A DNA stretch of 64,000 bases, taken from assembly GCA_963770485.1 (NCBI GenBank), contig CAVYPX010000009.1, forward strand, positions 806,001-870,000, read 5' to 3'. Position numbers and translations under genes: made by a program. Positions 55,446-63,460 of this stretch are shown piece by piece; positions within the stretch are counted from its first letter, which is position 1, and each line of letters starts with the position of its first letter. The notes below the pieces were generated by a model. That model had not been told where the DNA came from, ran no database searches, and saw only the letters and a program-made list of their open reading frames with translations. The stretch comes from CAVVEC01 sp963770485 (GTDB taxonomy: Bacteria > Acidobacteriota > Terriglobia > Terriglobales > Acidobacteriaceae).

Positions 55446-55814
55446 TTAACGTTCCTCCTTGAGCAAGGGTTTCAGCAGGTCATCCAATTTGGCGGAGAAG
55501 CGAGACCAGATCTGTGCCATGGCCACCGCCCGCCTGCGGCCGGACGTGGTGAGACGATAGTATTTCCGGGGATGTCCGAGTTCGGCTTCCACCCACTCCG
55601 CATCGAGCAGGCCTTCCGCCCGCAAGCGGCTGAGCAAGGGATAGATGGTCCCCTCGGTGATCACCAGATCGGACTCCGTCTCCAAGATGCGCAGGAGTTC
55701 CAAGCCATAGAGCCGCCCGCCCCATAAACTGGCCAGGATCGCCAGTTCCAGGCATCCCTTGCGGAGCTGGACTTCCCACTTGTCCACGGAATCGGCGGCG
55801 TGAGTGCCGGTCAT
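55446..55814 (-). CDS. PadR-family transcriptional regulator
   Basis: 122 residues from ATG 55814. Winged helix with EVQLRKGCLELAILASLWGG, GLELLRIL and the wing TEGTIYPLLSRLRAEGLL; then the C-terminal dimerisation helix. A perfect inverted repeat (55820-55840) lies over its promoter. Usual PadR family members repress their own operon and a linked membrane gene. ATG 55835 is a longer alternative. Confidence 0.92.
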   Translation of the reverse strand: MTGTHAADSVDKWEVQLRKGCLELAILASLWGGRLYGLELLRILETESDLVITEGTIYPLLSRLRAEGLLDAEWVEAELGHPRKYYRLTTSGRRRAVAMAQIWSRFSAKLDDLLKPLLKEER

Positions 55815-55819
55815 GCCTA

Positions 55820-55840
55820 ATACTATGTACTGCATAGTAT
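55820..55840. promoter_or_regulatory. PadR operator palindrome
   Basis: ATACTATG-N5-CATAGTAT is a perfect 8-bp inverted repeat just upstream of padR on the minus strand. TTGACA (55851-55846, minus) is a consensus -35 upstream, and TACATA lies within the palindrome. Binding would exclude RNA polymerase. Confidence 0.7.
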
Positions 55841-56021
55841 AAGGCTGTCAATAGTAAAATGAAACCGCGATCCGGTGTGGGGACCATGGGGAGGGCTTGT
55901 ACCCGAACGCTAGACCGTGGAGCCTGCCAAATCGTGGCTCGCCCTATACCGTGGCTGCCATTCTTGCTAAAATGTGCGTTCCACATTTGGATGGCACGCA
56001 TCACAGGGAGACGGAGACTTT

Positions 56022-56282
56022 ATGACATATGTGATCGCAGAACCATGTATCAACACCAAAGACACCGCCTGCGTAGACGCTTGCCCGGTGGATTGCATTC
56101 ATCCCAAGAAGGACGAACCGGCATTCGCGGAAGAAGAGATGCTGTACATTGATCCGGTCGAATGCATCGACTGCGGCGCTTGCGTGCCGGTGTGTCCGGT
56201 GTCGGCGATTTTCGCGCTGGATGATCTCCCGGAAAAGTGGAAGGCGTTTACCGAGCGCAACGCCAAGTATTACGGGCGGTAA
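56022..56282 (+). CDS. Seven-iron ferredoxin (FdxA type)
   Basis: 86 residues from ATG 56022, preceded by GGAG. Cys pattern: C-x7-C-x3-C-P-x2-C near residues 9-25, then CIDCGACVPVCP. The arrangement corresponds to a 3Fe-4S plus 4Fe-4S ferredoxin as in Azotobacter FdI. An electron carrier in the cytoplasm, partner unknown. Intrinsic terminator follows at 56306. Confidence 0.92.
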   Translation: MTYVIAEPCINTKDTACVDACPVDCIHPKKDEPAFAEEEMLYIDPVECIDCGACVPVCPVSAIFALDDLPEKWKAFTERNAKYYGR

Positions 56283-56305
56283 AGCAGGGTTCCCTATTTG
56301 GGTTG

Positions 56306-56347
56306 GGCGCGCGTCTTTTGCTCACAGGCGCGCGCCTTTTCCTTTTC
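56306..56347 (+). terminator. Rho-independent terminator of ferredoxin gene
   Basis: GGCGCGCG (56306-56313) pairs with CGCGCGCC (56329-56336), followed by TTTTCCTTTT. Confidence 0.75.
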
Positions 56348-56497
56348 GCAGTTCCGGGGCAACGCGTAAGATCAAGCCCAGCAGTCACGTTTGAGGTCGC
56401 ATTTTGCGACCTCAAGCAGAGCAGTCGTTCCGAGAGCGACCCCGCCTTTCCAACTCCTCACCGCTCCATTACAATCAAAGATTACCTGCAGGCTTCC

Positions 56498-57253
56498 ATG
56501 GTGCTGAAGGAGTCGGAAGCAATTATCTTGCGGACATATCCGGTGCGCGAGGCCGACCTGCTGGTCAAGCTGTTCACCCGGTTGGAAGGCAAGATTCACG
56601 GGGTCGCGCGATCCGCGAAGAAGTCGAAGAGGCGGTTTGGGGGAGCGCTGGAGCCGCTGACGTACGTTCGGGCGTATTACGAAGACAGGGAAGGGCAGGA
56701 GTTGGCGCGTTTGGATTCCTGCGAAGTCTTGGAATCGCCGCTGGCCTTCGAAGTGAGTTATCCGCGAGCGGTTGCGCTAGGCCATCTAGCGGAGTTGTTG
56801 GACGAGTTGCTGCCGGAGCGCGAGGCCAATGACGCGGTATTCCGGCTGGCGCTGGCTGTGCTGGCGGAGCTGCGCGGCTCCGACGTGTGGATGCCCGTTA
56901 CCTATTTTGAGCTTTGGATGACCCGGCTGATGGGCTATCTCCCGGAACTCTCAGAGTGCATTGTCTGTGGCCGGACTCTGAATGGCAGCCGGGCGTTTTT
57001 TCATGCTTTGTCCGACGGACTGATGTGCCTTGCAGACAAGCGGCTGGCGTCTTCTGAGATTTCCGGTGAATCGCGGATGCTCGCTGGGCAAATGCTTCGT
57101 GCCCCCATCGAGAGGTTTGCGGGGAGCTCCGGTGAAGAGACGTGGCCGAAGGCGTGCTGCGCGGATTTGCGGAAGTTTCTGGTGCAGACCATGCAGCGGC
57201 ACATTGAGAAGAAGCTGGTAACGGCAGGGATGCTGGAGAAAATCGGCAGTTAG
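56498..57253 (+). CDS. recO: DNA repair protein RecO
   Basis: 251 residues from ATG 56498. N-terminal OB-fold (EAIILRTYPVREADLLVKLF; KIHGVARSAKKSKRRFGG), then helical part with the Cys pair CIVCGRTL. RecO loads RecA at gaps with RecR and RecF and anneals DNA. The larger ORF to 56237 starts inside the ferredoxin gene and is not used. It precedes glyQ by about 100 bases. Confidence 0.92.
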   Translation: MVLKESEAIILRTYPVREADLLVKLFTRLEGKIHGVARSAKKSKRRFGGALEPLTYVRAYYEDREGQELARLDSCEVLESPLAFEVSYPRAVALGHLAELLDELLPEREANDAVFRLALAVLAELRGSDVWMPVTYFELWMTRLMGYLPELSECIVCGRTLNGSRAFFHALSDGLMCLADKRLASSEISGESRMLAGQMLRAPIERFAGSSGEETWPKACCADLRKFLVQTMQRHIEKKLVTAGMLEKIGS

Positions 57254-57352
57254 CGCTTAGCCGCCGGCTTCCACGTTAGATTCCGAAGTTAGCTCGGCCG
57301 ATAAGGAATCTGCAGTCGTAGACCAGGACCTCGATCATCTAGGCGAGTCATT

Positions 57353-58384
57353 GTGACTTCATCCAGGACCAATCCGCTGACCTTCCAGGAACTCATCCTG
57401 CGACTCCAGACCTTCTGGGCGGAGCGGGGATGCGTGCTGCAGCAGCCATACGATGTCGAAGTCGGCGCTGGGACTATGGCTCCGGAGACTTTCTTGCGCG
57501 TGCTTGGACCGCAGCCGTACAAAGTCGCGTATGTGCAGCCTTCGCGCCGGCCTGCAGACGGGCGTTACGGGGAGAACCCCAATCGCCTTTACAAACACAT
57601 GCAATTGCAGGTTATTTTGAAGCCTCCGCCGGAAAACGTGCAGGAGCTTTACTTGGAATCGCTGGGCGCGATGGGAATTGATCTGCGCCAGCATGACATC
57701 AAGTTCGAAGAAGACAACTGGGAAGCGCCGACGCTGAGCGCGTGGGGAGTCGGCTGGCAGGTGATGCTCGACGGTCTCGAGATCACGCAGTTCACTTATT
57801 TCCAGCAGTGTGGTGGGCTGGATCTGGATCCGATTTCCGCCGAGCTGACCTACGGATTGGAGCGTATCGCGGCATTTCTGCAGGATGTGGACAGCATTTA
57901 CGACATCGTGTGGGCGCGCGATCCAGAAACAGGCAAGGCGACCACCTATGGCGACGTCCGGCTCGCCGACGAAGAGCAGTTTTCCGTGTACAACTTCGAG
58001 GTGGCGGATGTCGAGAAAGCGTGGAAGCACTTTGAACTCTGTGAATCTGAGTGCAAGGCGCTACTGGATCAGTACGCGGCTCTGAGCAAAGAGAAGGCCA
58101 CCGGCGGTTTTTCCCGGGACAAGAAACGGTTCCCTGTGCTTGCCGCCTACGATCTCTGCCTGAAGTGCTCACACCTGTTCAACATTCTGGACGCTCGCGG
58201 AGCCATTTCCGTAACCGAGCGCGTGGGCGTGATCGCACGAGTGCGCGCGCTGGCGGTGGGGATTGCTAAGGCGTACGTGGATCAGCAGCGTGGTCAGCCT
58301 CAGGCTGAGTCAGAAGAACCGGAACTCTTGGCCAAAAAGCCGAGGACGAAGAAAAACGTGGAGGTCGCTCCTGCAGGTAGATAA
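57353..58384 (+). CDS. glyQ: Glycine-tRNA ligase alpha subunit
   Basis: 343 residues from GTG 57353, AGGCGAG five bases upstream. All class II GlyRS-alpha landmarks are present: GCVLQQPYDVEVGAGTMAPE, PYKVAYVQPSRRPADGRYGE and the C-terminal part ITQFTYFQQCGG. It forms a heterotetramer with GlyS. No glyS lies downstream; a SpoIIE-type phosphatase on the other strand follows. The C terminus has a basic tail (LAKKPRTKKNVEV) of about 40 extra residues. Confidence 0.96.
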   Translation: MTSSRTNPLTFQELILRLQTFWAERGCVLQQPYDVEVGAGTMAPETFLRVLGPQPYKVAYVQPSRRPADGRYGENPNRLYKHMQLQVILKPPPENVQELYLESLGAMGIDLRQHDIKFEEDNWEAPTLSAWGVGWQVMLDGLEITQFTYFQQCGGLDLDPISAELTYGLERIAAFLQDVDSIYDIVWARDPETGKATTYGDVRLADEEQFSVYNFEVADVEKAWKHFELCESECKALLDQYAALSKEKATGGFSRDKKRFPVLAAYDLCLKCSHLFNILDARGAISVTERVGVIARVRALAVGIAKAYVDQQRGQPQAESEEPELLAKKPRTKKNVEVAPAGR

Positions 58385-58385
58385 C

Positions 58386-58602
58386 TTGTCATCCTGAGCG
58401 GAATGGCAGCTTCGCGAAGCGAAGCTGCCATGAAGTCGAAGGACCCCTTATCTGTTTGGGCAATAATGCACATGGCAAGGCGTTCTCACGATGTAATCGC
58501 TGGGAGACTTCCCGATGCGCCCGCGTTACGGCAAGCGTGTGCGGGGTCCTTCGACTCGTTGTCATTCGCTCCGCGAACGACAACTGCGCTCCAGGATGAC
58601 AA
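58386..58602. repeat. Large inverted-repeat element (REP family 1 related)
   Basis: Outer TTGTCATCCTGAGCG with CAGGATGACAA; inner GTCGAAGGACCCC with GGGGTCCTTCGAC; a local 12-bp hairpin ATGGCAGCTTCG/CGAAGCTGCCAT at 58403-58431. About 217 bp, lying between glyQ and the phosphatase on opposite strands. Confidence 0.65.
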
Positions 58603-58650
58603 TTACTAACTTATGCCTTGAAATTGTTGGACACGGTATTTGGGACGGCC

Positions 58651-59433
58651 TCACGCTTCCGCGCCCAGGCCCGTCGCGGCGGTCCGGGTCAGAGCGAGCG
58701 TGGTTACGTCGTTTTGCGTGGGCCGCGTCTGCATGAACTGCTGCACCTGGTCGAGGACGGAGAGGCACAGTTCTTTCGCGCTCTCGGCTTGGCAGCACTG
58801 GAGTCCTTCCTTCACCTGCTCCAAGCCAAATTCTTTGCCCCGGCGCTTGGCCTCTACGATTCCGCGGGAAACCAGCAACAGGACCGAGCGAGGCTCTAAC
58901 GCAACCATGGACGCATCGCAGGTGCTGTGCGAGAACAGACCCAAAGGCAGGCCGGTGGCCGTCAGTTCGGTGACCCCGCTGCGATTCCGCATCAACCCGG
59001 AAGTGTGACCGGCGTTGAAATAGCACACGGTTCCCAGAGTTTCGTTATAGCAACCGGCAAATGCGGGGCAGGATCGAACCCCAGCGGCGGCTTGCAGGAT
59101 CGTCCGGTTGAGTCCCAGGCACAATTCAATCATGGCTTCCGCCTCATTGATGTCTTCCCTCACGAACAGGTCCGTCCCCAAAGCGCGGAAGGTGTCTCGA
59201 GCAGCGGAAACGATGGCGTGATTCTCCTCCAGACGGCCGGCAACATCGAGCAGTCCGAATAGAACGCGGTGGGGGCTGACGCGAACAAAATCGTAGAAGT
59301 CGCCGCCCATGCGCTGGCCATAGTAGAGGGCGGCCAGTTCGGCCTCCCGGAGTTGCGGAGCTGGAGCTTGCACGGTCTCCACTACTGGAGCCGGCCGGGA
59401 TTTCCCGAAATTGAAGATAGCGCGCATTCCCAT
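58651..59433 (-). CDS. SpoIIE/RsbU-type PP2C phosphatase
   Basis: 260 residues. The PPM fold is suggested by MGGDFYDFVRV (metal-binding Asp), LLDVAGRL and VCYFNAGHTSGLM; the C-terminal QNDVTTLALT fits the family. Such enzymes remove phosphate from anti-sigma antagonists. The second metal site around LLDVAG has Ala instead of the usual Gly-His pair, so activity may differ. No partner is adjacent. Confidence 0.85.
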   Translation of the reverse strand: MGMRAIFNFGKSRPAPVVETVQAPAPQLREAELAALYYGQRMGGDFYDFVRVSPHRVLFGLLDVAGRLEENHAIVSAARDTFRALGTDLFVREDINEAEAMIELCLGLNRTILQAAAGVRSCPAFAGCYNETLGTVCYFNAGHTSGLMRNRSGVTELTATGLPLGLFSHSTCDASMVALEPRSVLLLVSRGIVEAKRRGKEFGLEQVKEGLQCCQAESAKELCLSVLDQVQQFMQTRPTQNDVTTLALTRTAATGLGAEA

Positions 59434-59569
59434 CGAGCCGAGAAGTTACCACAGAATGCGGCCGGAAACCAGCAGAGAGTTGGCCCGAACTGAGACACAG
59501 AACTCGTAGATTCTGTCGCTAGGCGACGCTAGAGCTTATTTCGTAAACCGGCTTCGGAGGGACTGGCAG

Positions 59570-59645
59570 TTCCCTCAGGGGCTAAAGCCCACTGTCCAGG
59601 CGGCTTGTAGCGGCCCGGCTAGAAGCCGGACCCTTGCAAAAAACC
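59570..59645. repeat. Intergenic repeat family 2, copy 2
   Basis: TCCCTCAGGGGCTAAAGCCC, then GCGGCCCGGCTAGAAGCCGG and ACCCTTGC; same plan as 48179-48252. Confidence 0.55.
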
Positions 59646-59661
59646 ATTTATGAAACACACC

Positions 59662-60972
59662 CTAATCTCCGCGATATACGACCTTCCCGCCCACGATCGT
59701 CGCTACCACTTTTCCCGTGAGTTGCCAACCATCGAACGGCGTATTGCGCGACCTGGAGTGAGACTTGGCTGCCTCAAATGTCCAACGCTTCTTGGGATCG
59801 AAGATTGTGACATCGGCCTGAGCGCCACGCGCCAACGTACCTCGTCCCCTCAGATCGACCACGCGAGCCGGACCGGCGGTGAAGAGTTCCACAATCCTTG
59901 CCAGTGGAATCTTGTGCTCACGGTGCAGGCGGGTGATGGCGAGGCCGAGCGCGGTCTCCAGTCCGGTGACCCCGAACAGCGCGCGCTCGAATTCGATGAT
60001 CTTTTCATGCGGCGCATGGGGAGCATGATCGGTGGCGATGGCGTCCACCGTGCCGTCGGCCAGCGCCGCCAAAAGAGCCTGGCGGTCTGAAGCCGAGCGC
60101 AGAGGCGGGTTCATCTTGCAGTTGGAATCGTAGTCGCGGACGTCGGCGTCGGTCAGAGTGAAATGATGGGGCGTGACTTCGCAGGTGATGTGCGCCTTGC
60201 TGCGCTTGCCCCGGCGAACCGCTTTCAGCGCATCGGCGGTCGAGATGTGGGCCACGTGCAAGCGCGCTCCGGTGAACTGCTGGGCAAGATGCACATCGCG
60301 CTCGACGATATCGGCTTCCGCCGACGCCTTCATTCCGCGCAGCCCCAGTCGAAATGAGGTGGGACCCTCGTTCATCGAGCAGTTTTCCGTCATGCGCGTA
60401 TCTTCCGCATGCTGAATCACTGGAAGGTTGATTTCTGAGGCCATTCGCAGCGTGTCCCGCATGACGATGTCGTTGAGAATGGGCTTGCCGTCGTCACTCA
60501 CGGCCACCGCGCCCGCGCGCTGCAAGGCGCGGAAATCGGTGAGCACGGCACCCTTGCTGGCGTGGGTGGCGGCGGCAATCGGGAAAACGTTGACGACGGC
60601 GCCGCGCTGGGGTTGCTGAATCCAGGCCACCCACTCCGGCGAATCCACGACTGGAGAGGTATTCGGCATGCAGCAGACGGAGGTAAATCCGCCGGCCGCG
60701 GCCGCAGCCGTGCCGCTTGCGATGCTTTCCTTATAGCTCTGGCCCGGTTCCCGCAAGTGCACGTGCAAGTCGATAAAGCCGGGGGCGACGATCAGGCCGC
60801 GCGCATCGAATATTTTGTCGGCGCCACCGCGGATTTTGTTAGGCGGAGCGATTTCGGCGATCCGGCCGTCGCGCAGGAGCACGTCCATGAGAGCATCAAT
60901 TTTGGCGGCGGGATCAACGACGCGACCGCCTTTGATCAAAAGAGAGCCCGATTTGGATTTATCGTCTGCCAT
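59662..60972 (-). CDS. pyrC: Dihydroorotase
   Basis: 436 residues, type I dihydroorotase. Metal site: DLHVHLREPG with HxH, catalytic Asp in ATDHAPHAP and the carboxylated-Lys region after FRALQRAGAVAVSDDGKP. Third pyrimidine step, carbamoyl aspartate to dihydroorotate. It is separated from pyrB by 158 bases including an inverted repeat. Confidence 0.96.
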   Translation of the reverse strand: MADDKSKSGSLLIKGGRVVDPAAKIDALMDVLLRDGRIAEIAPPNKIRGGADKIFDARGLIVAPGFIDLHVHLREPGQSYKESIASGTAAAAAGGFTSVCCMPNTSPVVDSPEWVAWIQQPQRGAVVNVFPIAAATHASKGAVLTDFRALQRAGAVAVSDDGKPILNDIVMRDTLRMASEINLPVIQHAEDTRMTENCSMNEGPTSFRLGLRGMKASAEADIVERDVHLAQQFTGARLHVAHISTADALKAVRRGKRSKAHITCEVTPHHFTLTDADVRDYDSNCKMNPPLRSASDRQALLAALADGTVDAIATDHAPHAPHEKIIEFERALFGVTGLETALGLAITRLHREHKIPLARIVELFTAGPARVVDLRGRGTLARGAQADVTIFDPKKRWTFEAAKSHSRSRNTPFDGWQLTGKVVATIVGGKVVYRGD

Positions 60973-61021
60973 ACGCCGTTATCGTCCCCGTAAAACCAAC
61001 GGCCTGCCTAAAACCAAAACC

Positions 61022-61098
61022 TTGTCATTCCGAGGAGCACAGCGATGAGGAATCTGCAGTCTCGAAATGCAGATCCCTCGCTGCGCTCGGGATGACAA
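61022..61098. repeat. REP family 1 inverted repeat in the pyrB-pyrC gap
   Basis: TTGTCATTCCGAG with CTCGGGATGACAA, and inner GAGGAATCTGCA with TGCAGATCCCTC. Confidence 0.7.
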
Positions 61099-61130
61099 CA
61101 AGGAGGTGTCTCTCAACACTCTGCCAGAGC

Positions 61131-62099
61131 CTACCTTGCCTTGCCCAGCGCTTTTGCCAGGATTGCCATTCGCACCGGCACTCCGTTGTGCACTTCTTCG
61201 ACGATGACGGATTGCGGACAATCCGCCACTTCCCACGTAAGTTCCAGCCCACGGATGATTGGCCCGGGATGCATCAGGATGGCGTCGCGCTTGGCGAGCT
61301 TCAGCCGGGCGGTGGTCATCTGGTATCTGGCAATGTAATCTTGCAGCCTGATTTTGACTCCTGCCAGGCGCTCTTTTTGCACCCGCAAGACCATGACTAC
61401 GTCTACGCCGCGAACCGCTTCTTCGGCGGTGCGCGAAATGTGCAGGCCCGGCGCCAAACTGGTAGCCATCTCCGGCAGCAACTCGGGGGGACCACAGAGC
61501 GTGATCTGGGCGCCGAACTTGCTGAGCAGATGAATCGCGGACCGCGCCACGCGGCTGTGGAAGATGTCCCCAACGATCGCCACCTGCAGTCCGTTGAGCG
61601 TCTTTTTGTGACGCAAGATGGTGTAGGCGTCAAGCAAAGCCTGCGAGGGGTGCTCGTGCATCCCATCCCCAGCATTGACGACTGGAACTTCGAGATGCGT
61701 CGCCATCAGCAGGGGGGCCCCGGCGTGGGGATGGCGGATCACCATCACATCAGCGCCCACGGCCTGCAGGGTATAGCCGGTGTCGAGCAATGACTCGCCT
61801 TTTTCGATGCTCGATCCGCTGGAGAGCACCAGCGTGGTCATCGCCCCCATCGATTTGGCTGCGATTTCGAAGGAACTGCGGGTCCGGGTGGAAGGTTCGT
61901 AAAAGAGCAGCAGCACCCGCTTGCCGCGCAGTAAGGGGCGCGGTTTCAGCGGATTCATGCGCCGGGCGAGCTGGAGCAGGCCCAGGATCTCCGAGGCTCC
62001 GAGATGTTCAATGCCGAGCAGCGAACCGCGTGCAGCTTTGGTCATTGCGTGCATGGACCGGAGCCGCGGGCGCCAGGCCCCCAACTCCACAGTCTCCAT
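61131..62099 (-). CDS. pyrB: Aspartate carbamoyltransferase catalytic subunit
   Basis: 322 residues. Carbamoyl-phosphate site FYEPSTRTRSSFE, later HPSQALLDAYT and RVQKERL. It makes carbamoyl aspartate from aspartate and carbamoyl phosphate. Eight bases after pyrR, so co-transcribed. No pyrI was seen. Confidence 0.97.
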   Translation of the reverse strand: METVELGAWRPRLRSMHAMTKAARGSLLGIEHLGASEILGLLQLARRMNPLKPRPLLRGKRVLLLFYEPSTRTRSSFEIAAKSMGAMTTLVLSSGSSIEKGESLLDTGYTLQAVGADVMVIRHPHAGAPLLMATHLEVPVVNAGDGMHEHPSQALLDAYTILRHKKTLNGLQVAIVGDIFHSRVARSAIHLLSKFGAQITLCGPPELLPEMATSLAPGLHISRTAEEAVRGVDVVMVLRVQKERLAGVKIRLQDYIARYQMTTARLKLAKRDAILMHPGPIIRGLELTWEVADCPQSVIVEEVHNGVPVRMAILAKALGKAR

Positions 62100-62107
62100 T
62101 TAGCTCT

Positions 62108-62683
62108 TTAATTTTGCTTTTCCACCAGCAGAACTTTTTCCGCGTCGTCGAGCTCGCGCAACTGAACCTCAATGATCTCCTGGCTGGTAGTTTGCACCTT
62201 ACGGCCCACGAAAGTTGCCTCGATGGGTAGTTCGCGATGGCCGCGATCGATCAGCACGCAAAGCTGCACCTGCTTGGGACGGCCCTGGCTGAACAGTGCG
62301 TCCAGAGCAGCTCGCGTCGTGCGTCCGGTGTAGAGGACGTCATCGATCAGCACAATGTTCTTTCCGGTGATAGGGAATCCGATCTCGGTCTTCTGCACTA
62401 CCGGCTTGGGCCCGACAGTGGAAAGGTCATCGCGATACAAGCTGATATCCAGCGTGCCGACGGGCACGGGGTGTTTTTCAATTCGCTGAATCATTTGCCC
62501 CAGGCGCTGAGCCAGGAAGACGCCGCGCCGCCGGATTCCCACCAGGCCGAGGTCCGCGGCGCCGTTATTTTTCTCGATGATTTCGTGAACCAGACGCACC
62601 AGAGTCCGCTCGATTTCCGATGCCGACATCAATTGCGCCTTCTCTTTCAGGTTAGGCAAGCGGGGTGATGATCGCGGAGTCAT
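62108..62683 (-). CDS. pyrR: PyrR bifunctional protein
   Basis: 191 residues from ATG 62683. The PRPP-binding motif VLIDDVLYTGRTTRAALDA identifies this uracil phosphoribosyltransferase-like regulator. A -10 TATGAT (62698-62693) lies nine bases before the start, so the mRNA has almost no leader; classical PyrR attenuation in a long leader is therefore not possible here. TTG 62722 is a longer alternative. Confidence 0.94.
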   Translation of the reverse strand: MTPRSSPRLPNLKEKAQLMSASEIERTLVRLVHEIIEKNNGAADLGLVGIRRRGVFLAQRLGQMIQRIEKHPVPVGTLDISLYRDDLSTVGPKPVVQKTEIGFPITGKNIVLIDDVLYTGRTTRAALDALFSQGRPKQVQLCVLIDRGHRELPIEATFVGRKVQTTSQEIIEVQLRELDDAEKVLLVEKQN

Positions 62684-62692
62684 GAACGCTGC

Positions 62693-62698
62693 ATCATA
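62693..62698 (-). promoter_or_regulatory. -10 box of near-leaderless pyr mRNA
   Basis: TATGAT on the minus strand, nine bases before ATG 62683. Confidence 0.5.
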
Positions 62699-62738
62699 CG
62701 CGGGCGAGGTGTCGCGGGGCAAGGTGGGATAGGAGAAT

Positions 62739-63380
62739 CTACAGCCGGTCCTTCCGGCGCAGCAGAACGGCCCCGATTACGCCGCCCAGGCTGGAGAAGG
62801 TCAGGAAGGCCACAAATGTCATGGCCAAGCCCAGCGCCATCATGACGGCAAAACCCTCCGGCGTCTTGAAAAGCTCGAGAACCTGTTGCATGCGCGGGTC
62901 GGAGTTGCGGGCCGCGTACTCCTGAACGGCGTTCAGAAGGCTGGTGCGGATTTGTCCTGGCCGGAAGGCCGCCACAACTGCGAGAACAGCCAATAGAGCG
63001 CCGAATCCCAGCGCTCCGCTGAGCGCGCCCAACCGTGCTCCTATGCCGGCAGAAAGATGATCCAGAGGGCAGCTGCGGCGGTAAATAACTACAGAGAGAA
63101 AGCCGGCGGCGAGCATTCCCAATCCCGCCGGCACCCCAAGCAGGATCATGAATAATGCCGCGGCCAACGCGATTACACAGGAGCGCAGTGCGTGGGGCCA
63201 GACAAGGCTGGCTAGCGGTGGTGCGAGGTGGGACGCCGATTGTGGGACGAGGATTTCCGCTGCGCCGGCGGGCGTCAGCGACTCCGTAACACCGACACGA
63301 ATTTGGGGAGCGTTGCACTGCGGGCAGAAAGGGGTCCCGTCCTCTACACTTGCGCCACACTTATAGCAGGAATGTTCCAC
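62739..63380 (-). CDS. Zinc-ribbon membrane protein
   Basis: 213 residues. N-terminal zinc ribbon (CYKCGASVEDGTPFCPQC), a linker, then four or five membrane helices (LRSCVIALAAALFMILLGVPAG; AVMMALGLAMTFVAFLTF). Function is unknown; often such proteins are in membrane-protein or envelope clusters. Divides from pyrR by about 55 bases. Confidence 0.82.
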   Translation of the reverse strand: MEHSCYKCGASVEDGTPFCPQCNAPQIRVGVTESLTPAGAAEILVPQSASHLAPPLASLVWPHALRSCVIALAAALFMILLGVPAGLGMLAAGFLSVVIYRRSCPLDHLSAGIGARLGALSGALGFGALLAVLAVVAAFRPGQIRTSLLNAVQEYAARNSDPRMQQVLELFKTPEGFAVMMALGLAMTFVAFLTFSSLGGVIGAVLLRRKDRL

Positions 63381-63460
63381 CGGATTTCAAGGTACAGCAG
63401 GGCAGGCGAAATCGGCAAGGAAGCTGTGCGAGGAGAGTTACGACAGAGCAGACACGGATC

